Origin: an uncultured Clostridia bacterium
GTDB taxonomy: Bacteria; Bacillota; Clostridia; Oscillospirales; Acutalibacteraceae
Length of the DNA stretch: 64,000 bases
Direction: 5' to 3'
Assembly: GCA_944384815.1 (NCBI GenBank)
Contig: CALWUW010000028.1
Location: 62,001-126,000 of the forward strand
This document shows positions 1 through 7,928 of this stretch, piece after piece. The notes beneath the pieces were generated by a model that searched no databases, was not told the origin of the DNA, and saw only the letters and a program-made list of their open reading frames with translations. Positions within the stretch are counted from its first letter, which is position 1. Each line of letters opens with the position of its first letter. The position numbers were made by a program, and so were the translations under genes.

Positions 1-1154
1 CTCTGGCCCTTAAAGTATCTGAAAATTATGATACGCTTCTTTCCACGGCTTTGGTAGGAAACAATTTAGTGAACATTGCATCTTCTACGTTGGCTACCGT
101 ATTGTTTACGCTTTGGTTCTCTTCCAACGGGCCTTCCATATCCACAGCCGTAATGACGGTGACGATTTTGATTTTTGGAGAAATTACGCCCAAAAGTCTT
201 GCCAAGGAGCACCCGGAGGCGTTTGCCAAATTCAGTGCCCCGGTTTTTCGTTTCTTAATGTGGATCCTCACTCCCGTAAACTTTTTAATGACCCAATGGA
301 AAAAGCTTCTGAATCGCATTTTCAAACAAAAAAGCGATAACAAGATGACGCCTGAAGAGCTGCGGAATATTGTGGACGAAGCCCATAACGAGGGGGGCAT
401 TGACGAAGATAATGTAGAGCTTCTGAAATCGGCTATTGATTTTGACGATCAGGAAGCCAAGGATATTTTGACCCCTCGGGTAGATTTGGTAGGTGTGGAC
501 AGCGACACTCCTTTTGAGGAGATTGCGGATATCTTTTTGCAGAATACATATTCGAGGTTGGTCGTATACCGGGAAAGCATTGATAATATCATTGGCATGA
601 TTCATGAGAAAGATTATTTTTGTGCGCTGCACCAGGGAAATCTTTCTTTGGATGCGGTAATCAAAAAAGTTTTGTATATCAGTCCTTCTATGCAGATCTT
701 TGACCTTTTGCGGTTGCTGCAGCAGCGAAAGGTTCATATGGCGGTGGTCGTGGATGAGTTCGGAGGTACGGAAGGCATCGTTACCATGGAGGATATTATC
801 GAAGAGTTGGTAGGCGATATCTGGGACGAACACGATGAGGAACGCAAGTACATCCAAAAAGTGGATGCTTCTCATTACAAGGTCAATTGCAGTGCCAATC
901 TGGAAGAAACATTTGAATTTTTCCATTTGGAGACTTATGAGGATGAGTTTGACTCGGTAACCGTCAATGGCTGGGTTCTGGAACAGCTGGAAAAAGTTCC
1001 GGTTGTTGGTGACGCGTTTGAATACAGAGATCTGCACGTGACCGTTATCAGTGCCACAGCACACCACGCGGTGGAGATCCTTGTGCAAGTACCGGAGACA
1101 TTTACAGAAAAATCCGGTGACGTACAGAATGAGAAGACTGAAAAGGCAGTGTAG
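1..1154 (+). CDS. CorC/HlyC-family CNNM-CBS membrane protein (5' end missing)
   Basis: The reading frame is open to the left edge, so the gene starts upstream; the TTG at 51 is internal, because the preceding in-frame codons already encode CNNM-type sequence (ENYDTLLSTALVGNNLVN). In order, the visible part has the end of the CNNM transmembrane domain, a pair of CBS domains (DILTPRVDLVGVD through VDEFGGTEGIVTMEDIIEELVGDI) and a C-terminal CorC_HlyC domain of about 80 residues. Family members are inner-membrane proteins linked to Mg2+ or Co2+ transport or resistance; the older name hemolysin is historical. The gene is followed 41 nt later by a small membrane-protein gene in the same direction. 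The family call is firm; the transported ion cannot be read from sequence. Confidence 0.9.
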   Translation, partial: LALKVSENYDTLLSTALVGNNLVNIASSTLATVLFTLWFSSNGPSISTAVMTVTILIFGEITPKSLAKEHPEAFAKFSAPVFRFLMWILTPVNFLMTQWKKLLNRIFKQKSDNKMTPEELRNIVDEAHNEGGIDEDNVELLKSAIDFDDQEAKDILTPRVDLVGVDSDTPFEEIADIFLQNTYSRLVVYRESIDNIIGMIHEKDYFCALHQGNLSLDAVIKKVLYISPSMQIFDLLRLLQQRKVHMAVVVDEFGGTEGIVTMEDIIEELVGDIWDEHDEERKYIQKVDASHYKVNCSANLEETFEFFHLETYEDEFDSVTVNGWVLEQLEKVPVVGDAFEYRDLHVTVISATAHHAVEILVQVPETFTEKSGDVQNEKTEKAV

Positions 1155-1195
1155 GCAAAGTTTTAAGGAAAGTGAAATGAGACAGGAGAAAAAGA

Positions 1196-2062
1196 ATGGC
1201 CAGTAAAAAGAATGATACCGAACAGAAAACCCTTTCTATCTTTCATCAGGTGAAGGGACGGAAATGGAAGGAAGAAGAGATTCTCTTTTTAAATCGATGC
1301 CGCCACACGGAAAGGATGGATTGTCAGATCCATCAAGCTCTCTTTTTGGAAGGAAGACGGGAGATTTGTGAGTTTGGAACAGCGATGTGGGTCCTTTTAG
1401 CCTTTTTCTTGTTGGTGAACCAGGTTTGGGTTTTTGGAGCGCTGTCCGCTGTTTTGGCTGTTATATATCCTATGGGGGTTTACTATTGGCTCCCTAAGAT
1501 GATGTCAAAAAAATATTTTAGCTGGCTTTGCAGGGAATTGGATACCAATTGTCCTACAACGAAGCTGTATGTAGGGGAAGAATATCTGGAGTATGAATTC
1601 TTAGAGACCGGCGGAAAGATGCTGATCAAATACAGCCAGGTTGAGGAATGGGTAGAATATGAAGAGGCAATGGTAATAACAGTTTCCTTGCCGGAGTCTC
1701 AGGAATATTTTTCCATGTTGGTAGAAAAAGAAGGGTTTGTAAAGGGAAGCTATGCCAAGTTCGTCCAATTTCTTGAGCAGAAATGTACAAGAGTACGGGA
1801 TGAGCAGAGAAGAATGGTAAAACGGGAGCGCACTTGCAAAATTTGTGTTCGTTTGGCCATCGCAACATTGGTGCTGACACTGCTCCTTTCTATGTTGGTG
1901 GTTATTTGGGCAGTGGCGATCGGAATCCCGGTTATGGCTTTGCTGATCGCTTACGGATATGGAGCCAAAAAAGACAAACGGCTGCAGTACATGATAGGCG
2001 CCTTGTTCTTTATTCTGTTGGCTGTGGGTGTGATAGGCTTTTTCCTGACAAGTCAGGCTTGA
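1196..2062 (+). CDS. YcxB-like membrane protein, function unknown
   Basis: A 288-residue protein with two transmembrane pairs: one around residues 62-100 (hydrophobic WVLLAFFLLV) and one in the last 70 residues (LVLTLLLSMLVVIWAVAIG). Between them lies a soluble stretch, KLYVGEEYLEYEF...KYSQVEEWVEYEEAMVI, which resembles the YcxB-like domain of small Firmicutes membrane proteins. The ATG at 1196 has an upstream AGGAGA. A strong terminator follows directly after the stop, so this gene probably ends the transcript that includes the CorC-like gene. No catalytic residues are recognisable and the function is unknown. The domain assignment is by pattern and less certain than the membrane topology. 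Confidence 0.7.
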   Translation: MASKKNDTEQKTLSIFHQVKGRKWKEEEILFLNRCRHTERMDCQIHQALFLEGRREICEFGTAMWVLLAFFLLVNQVWVFGALSAVLAVIYPMGVYYWLPKMMSKKYFSWLCRELDTNCPTTKLYVGEEYLEYEFLETGGKMLIKYSQVEEWVEYEEAMVITVSLPESQEYFSMLVEKEGFVKGSYAKFVQFLEQKCTRVRDEQRRMVKRERTCKICVRLAIATLVLTLLLSMLVVIWAVAIGIPVMALLIAYGYGAKKDKRLQYMIGALFFILLAVGVIGFFLTSQA

Positions 2063-2063
2063 T

Positions 2064-2097
2064 AAATACGCCGGGATATGTCTCCCGGCGTATTTTT
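2064..2097 (+). terminator. Rho-independent terminator after the YcxB-like gene
   Basis: A perfect 13-bp stem (AAATACGCCGGGA at 2064-2076 with its complement at 2083-2095), a 6-nt loop, and a run of T at 2093-2097. It directly follows the stop codon. Confidence 0.9.
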
Positions 2098-2135
2098 GTA
2101 TAAGCAGTTGCGCTTCTTGATTTATTGGGCTTAAC

Positions 2136-2165
2136 TTGCTTTTTCATTGCGGAGTGTATTATAAT
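2136..2165 (+). promoter_or_regulatory. SigA-type promoter for the M50 protease-scpAB transcript
   Basis: TTGCTT at 2136-2141, an 18-bp spacer and a perfect TATAAT at 2160-2165. It lies between a terminator and the M50 gene, as expected for the start of a new transcript. Confidence 0.7.
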
Positions 2166-2241
2166 AGAGCGGAAAAAGGGAAAAATGATTTGTGATTTTT
2201 CCTTGTAAGATGCATTTTAGAATTTCGGAGGAAGTTTGTTT

Positions 2242-2943
2242 ATGCTTATCAATGCCTTCAGAACCGTCCTTTCCGGAGGAGAATTAAGCTGGCTTTATGT
2301 GTTTTCACAGATTCTGGCTTGCCTTTTTGTTATACTCCTGGTGCTTCCCGTGCATGAATTCGCACATGGGTGGGTGGCTGTTAAGCTGGGAGATCCTACG
2401 CCGCGTTATCAAAAACGTTTGACCCTTAATCCTATAGCCAGTTTGGATCCTGTGGGTTCATTGGGAATTTTGCTTTTTGGGATCGGTTGGGCAAAGCCGG
2501 TGCAGGTGAATGCGTCCAATTTTAAAAATCCTAAAAAGGGAATGGCCATTACCGCTTTGGCGGGCCCTTTGAGCAACCTTATAGCAGCCTTATTGGGGCT
2601 GATTGTCTTTAATATTGTGTATGTTTTTTCGTACTCTATCCCAATTCGAGTTCTTGTATTTTTGCAGATTTTTTTCAGCTATTATGTTTCTATCAATATC
2701 ATGCTGGCTGTTTTTAATCTGCTGCCCATTCCGCCTCTGGATGGATCCCGGATTTTAGGCGCATTTCTTTCGGATCGCGCACTGTATCGGTATTACCAGT
2801 ATCAACAATATACCAGTATGCTTTTGCTTCTTCTGCTGTTTACCGGGGTATTGGACGTGCCCCTAGAGTATTTGAGAAGTTTGGTAGGGGCAGGGCTGCA
2901 ATTTCTGGCCAATCTTCCATTTCAGGCATTTGGAGTTTTTTAA
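2242..2943 (+). CDS. Site-2 protease family membrane metalloprotease (M50)
   Basis: A polytopic membrane protein of 233 residues with the zinc motif HEFAH in PVHEFAHGWVAVKLGD near residue 44 and the second conserved block NLLPIPPLDGSRIL, which supplies the distal metal ligand Asp. Family members cut substrates inside the membrane. This short type has no PDZ domain, so it resembles the compact YwhC/Rip3-like group rather than RseP. The ATG at 2242 is chosen over an upstream in-frame TTG at 2236 because GGAGGA at 2227-2232 is correctly spaced for the ATG and too close for the TTG. scpA begins 2 nt after the stop, an arrangement shared by many Clostridia. The substrate is unknown. Confidence 0.88.
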   Translation: MLINAFRTVLSGGELSWLYVFSQILACLFVILLVLPVHEFAHGWVAVKLGDPTPRYQKRLTLNPIASLDPVGSLGILLFGIGWAKPVQVNASNFKNPKKGMAITALAGPLSNLIAALLGLIVFNIVYVFSYSIPIRVLVFLQIFFSYYVSINIMLAVFNLLPIPPLDGSRILGAFLSDRALYRYYQYQQYTSMLLLLLLFTGVLDVPLEYLRSLVGAGLQFLANLPFQAFGVF

Positions 2944-2945
2944 AA

Positions 2946-3650
2946 ATGGAAAAATTATCGTATAAGTTGGAGGTTTTTGAAGGACCTCTGGATATGCTGC
3001 TGTATCTATTGGCAAAACATAAATTGGATATTCAGGATATTCCCATTGCCCAACTGGTGGATCAATATTTGGAACAAATGAGAGCCATGGAAGAAGAAAA
3101 CATGGATATTTCCAGTGAGTTTTTGGAAATGGCAGCTCGATTGGTTTATATTAAAACGGTGTCCCTGCTGCCGAAACACCAGGAAGCTCAGGAACTTCAG
3201 CAGGAACTGGCCGGGCAGCTTTTGGAGTATCAGATCTGCAAACAGGCGGCTGCCCGTTTGTCACAGCAATTTACGCAGGATATTTTTGTCCGCTCCCCTG
3301 CAGCAATAGAACCGGATCGAACATACCGCCGTCAGCACGCTGTATGGGAGATTCTGCAGGCACATCAAGCCGCTTTAGGAAAAGGAAAACCTCTTCCGCC
3401 GACGCCGGAAAGCTTTTCTCCCATTGTTTCCCATAAGATCGTTTCCGTGGCCTCCCAGATCATTTCTGTACTTCGCCGCCTTTGGAAACAGAAAACGATT
3501 CCATACAAGAAGTTGTTTATGGAAAAAAGGGAGCGTTCGGAGCTTGTGGCTACTTTTTTGGCCGTTTTGGAATTAGTGAAAGGGCGGCGGATCCGGGTAG
3601 AAGGCGAAAGCGGAAACGAGACCATTCGTATGCTGGAAAGGAAACGGTGA
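2946..3650 (+). CDS. scpA: Segregation and condensation protein A
   Basis: ScpA is the kleisin that joins Smc heads and recruits ScpB in the bacterial condensin complex, which acts on newly replicated origins. The 234-residue product has the typical N-terminal block LEVFEGPLDMLLYLLAKHKLDI and a winged-helix-like C-terminus ending near LELVKGRRIRV. Length is normal for the family. It lies 2 nt after the protease gene and 4 nt before scpB, so the three are almost certainly cotranscribed. Confidence 0.95.
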   Translation: MEKLSYKLEVFEGPLDMLLYLLAKHKLDIQDIPIAQLVDQYLEQMRAMEEENMDISSEFLEMAARLVYIKTVSLLPKHQEAQELQQELAGQLLEYQICKQAAARLSQQFTQDIFVRSPAAIEPDRTYRRQHAVWEILQAHQAALGKGKPLPPTPESFSPIVSHKIVSVASQIISVLRRLWKQKTIPYKKLFMEKRERSELVATFLAVLELVKGRRIRVEGESGNETIRMLERKR

Positions 3651-3654
3651 GGAT

Positions 3655-4251
3655 GTGGAGATTAGGGAGCTATATGGAAAAATAGAGGCCATTCTGTTTT
3701 CTTCCGGGGACCCTGTCTCCGGGGAACGGCTGGCACAAGTTTTAAATATGGATGAAAAAACGCTGCATAAACTTATGGCAGCGCACATGGAAACTTTTAA
3801 TCGGGAGGAGAGTGGGATTTGGATCCTTCGATTGGAAGGCGGATACCAAATGTGCAGCAATCCTGCGTATGCCGCAGAAGTTCGGGAAGCTATGGATCTG
3901 CGGAGAAACACCCCTCTTTCTCAAGCTGCTATGGAAGTTTTAGCTGTTATTGCGTATAATCAACCGGTTACAAAGGCTTTTGTGGAACAGATTCGGGGTG
4001 TGGATTGTTCCGGGGTCATTGGCAGCCTTTCCTCCAAAGGTTTGATCGAAGAAAAAGGACGCTTGGAATTGCCTGGCCGGCCTTTGCTGTATGGAACCAC
4101 GCAGGACTTTTTACGCTGCTTTGGGATTTCTTCTTTGGACGAGCTTCCTCCTTTGCCGGAACGGGAGCAAAAAGAGGTTCCTTCCCAAGCGGATGAGGAG
4201 GAAGCCCAGAAGACGGATGATGAAAAGGGAGAGTTCCCAAACGAAGGATAA
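3655..4251 (+). CDS. scpB: Segregation and condensation protein B
   Basis: ScpB dimerises and binds ScpA within the Smc-ScpAB condensin. The protein carries two winged-helix units; the segment MEVLAVIAYNQPVTKAFVEQIRGVD followed by a glycine/leucine-rich turn and RPLLYGTT is the family signature. The likely start is GTG at 3655, 4 nt after the scpA stop, although its ribosome-binding site is poor (GTGAGG is very close), suggesting translational coupling. The C-terminal 35 residues are an acidic low-complexity tail of the sort that varies between species. Confidence 0.94.
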   Translation: MEIRELYGKIEAILFSSGDPVSGERLAQVLNMDEKTLHKLMAAHMETFNREESGIWILRLEGGYQMCSNPAYAAEVREAMDLRRNTPLSQAAMEVLAVIAYNQPVTKAFVEQIRGVDCSGVIGSLSSKGLIEEKGRLELPGRPLLYGTTQDFLRCFGISSLDELPPLPEREQKEVPSQADEEEAQKTDDEKGEFPNEG

Positions 4252-4284
4252 TCCAAGGAAAATACACGCAGAAAGGGAAGCACC

Positions 4285-4989
4285 ATGTGGATACTTTGGA
4301 CGATTTTAGGAATTTTAGCGTTCTTGCTTCTTCTTACAGCTTTTCCCCTGGTGCTATCCGTTCGCTATGAGCAGGAACCTTATGTGTTTTTGCAATATTT
4401 GTTTTTTAAATTTCATGTTGCTCCTGTTTCGGAAGAAGCGAAAGAAAACGGAGAAGATTCTGAAAAAGAGTCCAAGAAAAAGCTGAAAAAACAAGGAAAA
4501 GTTTGGTTTTCTTTTTTTCACTCTCTCTGGAAGAAAAAAGGGCTGAACGGACTATTTTTCCTGCTGCAGGAAGCAGTTTCTTTATTTACAGGAGCTCTTA
4601 AAAAGCTTGCTCCCCATATTCATGTTTCCCGATTGCTCCTGCAAGTGGAGGTAGGGGAAGCAAATGCAGCGGATACCGCTCTTGCATACGGAAAGGCCTG
4701 CTCAATTGTATATCCATCCGTTGGTGCGCTTGCGGGAATGACAAAATGCAAGAAGTATGCGGTGGAGGTGAGCCCTGATTTTGAATCCGGCAGCACTGTT
4801 ATTCAGGGAGAACTGAAAGCGTCCGTTCCCGTATTTTTTTTACTGGCAGTGGGAATTTCAGCGATACTTCGGGGCATTCTTTTACTGAAGAAAGAAGGAA
4901 TTTTAGACCTGCTGCAAAAGCGGAAATCTGCCGATGCAGACACATCCCATGAAAAGGGTCAATCGACTGAAAATAAAAAAGAAAACTAG
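4285..4989 (+). CDS. DUF2953 domain-containing membrane protein
   Basis: A 234-residue protein with one N-terminal membrane segment (residues 1-25), a lysine-rich cytoplasmic-type linker around residues 50-75, and a C-terminal region with a further hydrophobic segment (VFFLLAVGISAILRGILLLKK). The stretch ADTALAYGKACSIVYP and the pattern around it match DUF2953, a family found in spore-forming Firmicutes. It sits between scpB and gerW, a common Clostridia arrangement, which hints at a sporulation-linked role, but no biochemical function can be read from the sequence. Confidence 0.8.
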   Translation: MWILWTILGILAFLLLLTAFPLVLSVRYEQEPYVFLQYLFFKFHVAPVSEEAKENGEDSEKESKKKLKKQGKVWFSFFHSLWKKKGLNGLFFLLQEAVSLFTGALKKLAPHIHVSRLLLQVEVGEANAADTALAYGKACSIVYPSVGALAGMTKCKKYAVEVSPDFESGSTVIQGELKASVPVFFLLAVGISAILRGILLLKKEGILDLLQKRKSADADTSHEKGQSTENKKEN

Positions 4990-5030
4990 ATTTATAATAT
5001 AATTTGATAAAGAATAGGACGGTGTGCAAA

Positions 5031-5471
5031 ATGAGTGATCATCCCATCGAAGGAATGATGAATGCAACCTTGGAAAAAATACGCCAGATGGTGGATGCCA
5101 ATGCCGTGGTAGGCGATCCTGTAGTGGCGCCGGATGGAAGCGTTGTTATCCCTGTAAGCAAAATCAATTATGGTTTTGCTTCCGGCGGTTCTGATCTGCC
5201 TGTAAAAAATACAGGAGATAAAAATTTTTTCGGAGGCGGCGCGGGAGCCGGGGTGACCATTTCTCCTATGGCTTTTATTACCATTTGCAACGGCAACGTC
5301 AAGCTTTTGCAAATCGACCCCTGTTCTTCTTCCTTAGACCGGGCTATATCTATGATCCCGGATATGGTAGATACCGTCAGCAGTTGGTTCAAAAAGTCTG
5401 ATAAAGAAAAAAATTCACAAGAAGAAGCTGTAAACACGGCAGATACCTCCCGTTCGGAGGATGCTTTATAA
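5031..5471 (+). CDS. gerW: Spore protein GerW (YtfJ)
   Basis: GerW family proteins are spore inner-membrane-associated proteins needed for normal germination responses in Bacillus; the biochemical role is unclear. The 146-residue product has the family pattern VVGDPVVAPDGSVVIPVSKI, then GFASGGSDL and FGGGAGAGVTISPMAF. The ATG at 5031 is preferred over a TTG at 5004 because AGGAC lies about 10 nt upstream. The last 30 residues are polar and variable. This gene is one of the two direct indications that the organism forms endospores, the other being spoVM near 38 kb. Confidence 0.92.
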   Translation: MSDHPIEGMMNATLEKIRQMVDANAVVGDPVVAPDGSVVIPVSKINYGFASGGSDLPVKNTGDKNFFGGGAGAGVTISPMAFITICNGNVKLLQIDPCSSSLDRAISMIPDMVDTVSSWFKKSDKEKNSQEEAVNTADTSRSEDAL

Positions 5472-5548
5472 GGCAATCGGATTTCTGAAATCCTTCCCGG
5501 GCGCATATACATCGTTAAGTATCTGTGATATGCGGGGGTTGGTATAGG

Positions 5549-6673
5549 ATGAAAAGATGGATTTGCTGTTTTTTGGCAGGGTGCTGGCTTTTGGCAGCAT
5601 CCGCTCCTGTTTCGGCTGCGAAGGAACCGCACGTTTCCGCCAGATCTGCCATCCTGATAGAGGCAGATACGGGTCGTGTGGTTTTTTCTGTCAACCCGGA
5701 TGAACCCTTGGCCATGGCCAGTACAACAAAAATCATGACCGCTCTTCTGACTTTGGAGGAAGCCGAAAAGGAAAACCGGGAAGTAGAAATCACAAAAGAA
5801 ATGATCCTGGTAGAAGGATCTTCCATGGGACTGAAAGAAGGAAATAAGCTGACGTTGAAGGACTTGGCGGCAGGAATGTTGGTGGTTTCCGGAAATGATG
5901 CAGCCAATGCGGCGGCCATTGCTGTATCCGGTTCCTTGGATGCTTTTGTGGAGCGAATGAACGCCAAAGCCCGGGAGTTGGGTCTGACACACACAAGCTT
6001 CGAAACGCCTTCCGGTTTGGACGGTGAGGCGCACTTTTCCACGGCAAGGGATATGGCCTCTCTGGCAGCCTATGCGCTGCAGAATCCGGATTTTGCTTCC
6101 ATCGTTTCACAGCCTACTTACCGGGTTACATATTCTGTTCCGGAGCAGTCCTATGTGCTTACAAACCATAACAAGCTTCTGAAATTGTATGAGGGCTGTA
6201 TCGGCGTAAAGACAGGTTTTACAAAAAAGGCCGGACGCTGTTTGGTTTCGGCGGCAGAAAAGAATGGTGTACGGCTTATTGCTGTAACGCTGAACGCGCC
6301 GGACGACTGGAACGACCATATTGCCATGTATGAGTATGGTTTTTCTCAAATCTCTATGTTTCAGCCCAAGGAAACGAAGTATTGCACAGAAGTTTCCGTG
6401 GTAGGAGGAGAAAGGAATACAGTACGGGTAAACGGTGGAACAGGGGAAGCTTTCTCTCTGCTTTCCGGAGAAGAGGATGCCCTTGAAAGAAGGGTAGAGC
6501 TTCCTCGGTTTCTGTATGCTCCTTTACAAACCGGAGATGTGGCAGGAGAAATTATCTATTCCCTTCAAGGAAAAGAAATGGCTCGAATCCCGATTTTAGT
6601 GCAGGAAAATGTGAGCTTTCAAAAGGTTTCAAAAACCTTTTGGGAGAAAGTATGGGAAACCATTTGGAAATGA
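5549..6673 (+). CDS. dacF: D-alanyl-D-alanine carboxypeptidase (DacF/DacB type)
   Basis: A low-molecular-weight penicillin-binding protein that trims the terminal D-Ala from peptidoglycan stem peptides outside the membrane. A signal peptide (MKRWICCFLAGCWLLAASA) is followed by the three serine-acyltransferase motifs: STTK with nucleophile about Ser58, SGN in VVSGNDAANAAA, and KTG in GVKTGFTKKAG. The C-terminal quarter is the beta-rich PBP5-like domain with a final amphipathic helix that would anchor it to the membrane. ATG 5549 is chosen because it places the signal peptide at the N-terminus; a GTG lies upstream at 5525. Location next to gerW and rluB is that of the sporulation-linked enzymes, but housekeeping use is equally possible. 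Confidence 0.92.
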   Translation: MKRWICCFLAGCWLLAASAPVSAAKEPHVSARSAILIEADTGRVVFSVNPDEPLAMASTTKIMTALLTLEEAEKENREVEITKEMILVEGSSMGLKEGNKLTLKDLAAGMLVVSGNDAANAAAIAVSGSLDAFVERMNAKARELGLTHTSFETPSGLDGEAHFSTARDMASLAAYALQNPDFASIVSQPTYRVTYSVPEQSYVLTNHNKLLKLYEGCIGVKTGFTKKAGRCLVSAAEKNGVRLIAVTLNAPDDWNDHIAMYEYGFSQISMFQPKETKYCTEVSVVGGERNTVRVNGGTGEAFSLLSGEEDALERRVELPRFLYAPLQTGDVAGEIIYSLQGKEMARIPILVQENVSFQKVSKTFWEKVWETIWK

Positions 6674-6697
6674 TAAGGAACAAGGTGAAAAAGTACG

Positions 6698-7444
6698 ATG
6701 GGAAAATTGGAAAGACTTCAAAAAATCATGTCGGAAAGCGGTTTTGCTTCCCGGCGTAAGTCGGAAGAATGGATCGCATCCGGGAAAGTAACGATAAACG
6801 GACGCGTGGCAGCTGTGGGAGACAAAGCTGACCCGGACCGGGATACCATCCTGGTGTGCGGGAAGCCTCTGGAAGCGAAACCTAAGCATTTTTATGTGAT
6901 GCTTCATAAACCCAGAGGGTTTATTACTACCATGGAAGATGAAAAAAGCCGGAAATGCGTAGCGGAGCTGGTGCAGGATGTTCCCGCCCGGGTATATCCG
7001 GTAGGCCGGTTGGATAGGGACTCCGAAGGGTTGCTTCTGATGACCAATAACGGAAATTTTGCCAACGCTATGATGCATCCGTCTACCCATGTTTCCAAGA
7101 CCTATCGTGTAACGGTGCGGCCGTCTGTAACAGAAGATCAGCTGGTGCAAATGTCCGTGGGCATGGAGATCGACGGCCGGAAAACCGCTCCGGCAAAAGT
7201 GAAGGTTTTATCCCAGCAGCCGGGACGAGTCATTCTGGAAATGGTATTGTACGAGGGGCGGAATCGGGAAATCCGCAAAATGTGCGAGCAGGTAGGGCTG
7301 GAAGTGGCCCGCTTGAAGCGTATCGCCGTAGGTCCTGTGAAACTGGGAATGCTTCAGCCAGGAAAATGGCGGGAATTGACGGCGGAAGAAGTTCGCGTCC
7401 TAATGGCGGAAGCCTCGAAAACAAAGGGGAGAGGGAAGAAATGA
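6698..7444 (+). CDS. rluB: RluB-family rRNA pseudouridine synthase
   Basis: The N-terminal S4 RNA-binding domain (LQKIMSESGFASRRKSEEWI) is followed by the RsuA/RluB catalytic domain with the signature GRLDRDSEGLLLMTNNG, where the first Asp is the catalytic residue, and KTYRVTV and GRNREIRKMCEQVGLEV blocks. The 248-residue length is usual. In Bacillus the homologue modifies 23S rRNA near position 2633. It overlaps the next small ORF by an ATGA, indicating coupling. Confidence 0.93.
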   Translation: MGKLERLQKIMSESGFASRRKSEEWIASGKVTINGRVAAVGDKADPDRDTILVCGKPLEAKPKHFYVMLHKPRGFITTMEDEKSRKCVAELVQDVPARVYPVGRLDRDSEGLLLMTNNGNFANAMMHPSTHVSKTYRVTVRPSVTEDQLVQMSVGMEIDGRKTAPAKVKVLSQQPGRVILEMVLYEGRNREIRKMCEQVGLEVARLKRIAVGPVKLGMLQPGKWRELTAEEVRVLMAEASKTKGRGKK

Positions 7445-7830
7445 TTACGATTTTGCCCTGTGAGGGAGCGGAAAAAGAAGAGATCCTTCGTTCTTTGGAA
7501 ATAAAGGAAAAGGAAGGCTTGGAAGTACTGCAGATGAAAGATTCCTCCTGTCGCCTAGGGGCGGCCGTAGTGGAAGAAGACGGAACGCAGCTGAATATTT
7601 ACGCCATACAGATCGGGAAGGAAAGAGATGCCTGTCTGGATCCTCAGCAGCGTTTTATTGCCGACAGTCTTCTCCGGGCCTGTGCGTCTTTTGCGGCCAA
7701 TCGAAGCCTTCCCCGGCTGGTAGCTACAGAGGGAGAGACCCCTTTTTTTATGGAGGAAGGGTTTCAGTGGGAAGAAAATAAATACAGTTTACCTACGGAT
7801 CGGATTGTAAAAATTTGTAAAGATTCGTAA
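7441..7830 (+). CDS. Unrecognised 129-residue protein, possibly GNAT-like
   Basis: The start codon overlaps the rluB stop (ATGA), so it is likely translated by coupling. I do not recognise the family with confidence. The order of elements loosely follows the second half of a GNAT acetyltransferase fold: strands in CRLGAAVVEEDG and LNIYAIQI, a helix in RFIADSLLRACASFA, a strand LPRLVAT, and PFFMEEGFQWEENKY resembling the Y-E-K-x-GF end of GNAT proteins. The acetyl-CoA pyrophosphate loop (Q/R-x-x-G-x-G/A) is not clearly present; QQRFIAD occupies that place. A degenerate or divergent acyltransferase is possible, but this is inference. Confidence 0.6.
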   Translation: MITILPCEGAEKEEILRSLEIKEKEGLEVLQMKDSSCRLGAAVVEEDGTQLNIYAIQIGKERDACLDPQQRFIADSLLRACASFAANRSLPRLVATEGETPFFMEEGFQWEENKYSLPTDRIVKICKDS

Positions 7831-7848
7831 GCTTTTTACGAATAAGCC

Positions 7849-7877
7849 TTGCGAACCTTCAAAGAATATATTATAAT
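7849..7877 (+). promoter_or_regulatory. Promoter for the biotin-dependent carboxyltransferase operon
   Basis: TTGCGA at 7849-7854, a 17-bp spacer and TATAAT at 7872-7877. It lies in the 98-nt gap before the operon. A weak hairpin (ATTCGTAA at 7823-7830 with TTACGAAT at 7836-7843) just upstream lacks a T-run. Confidence 0.7.
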
Positions 7878-7928
7878 CAGCTTAATTGTTGTATTTTATT
7901 CCATGTGCCCATAGAAGGAGGAATTTTC

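Noticed and set aside
285..1088. A 267-codon open frame on the minus strand opposite the CorC-like gene
   Set aside because: Composition is unlike a real protein and the plus-strand CBS domains are clear.
4993..4998. TATAAT just before gerW
   Set aside because: No acceptable -35 at 16-18 bp. The gene follows its neighbour closely, so a separate promoter is not supported.
5479..5493. GGATTTC-T-GAAATCC palindrome between gerW and the carboxypeptidase gene
   Set aside because: It is short and AT-rich, there is no promoter nearby and no T-run; insufficient for an operator or terminator call.
7823..7843. Hairpin ATTCGTAA/TTACGAAT after the 129-residue ORF as a terminator
   Set aside because: The stem is weak and no T-run follows.
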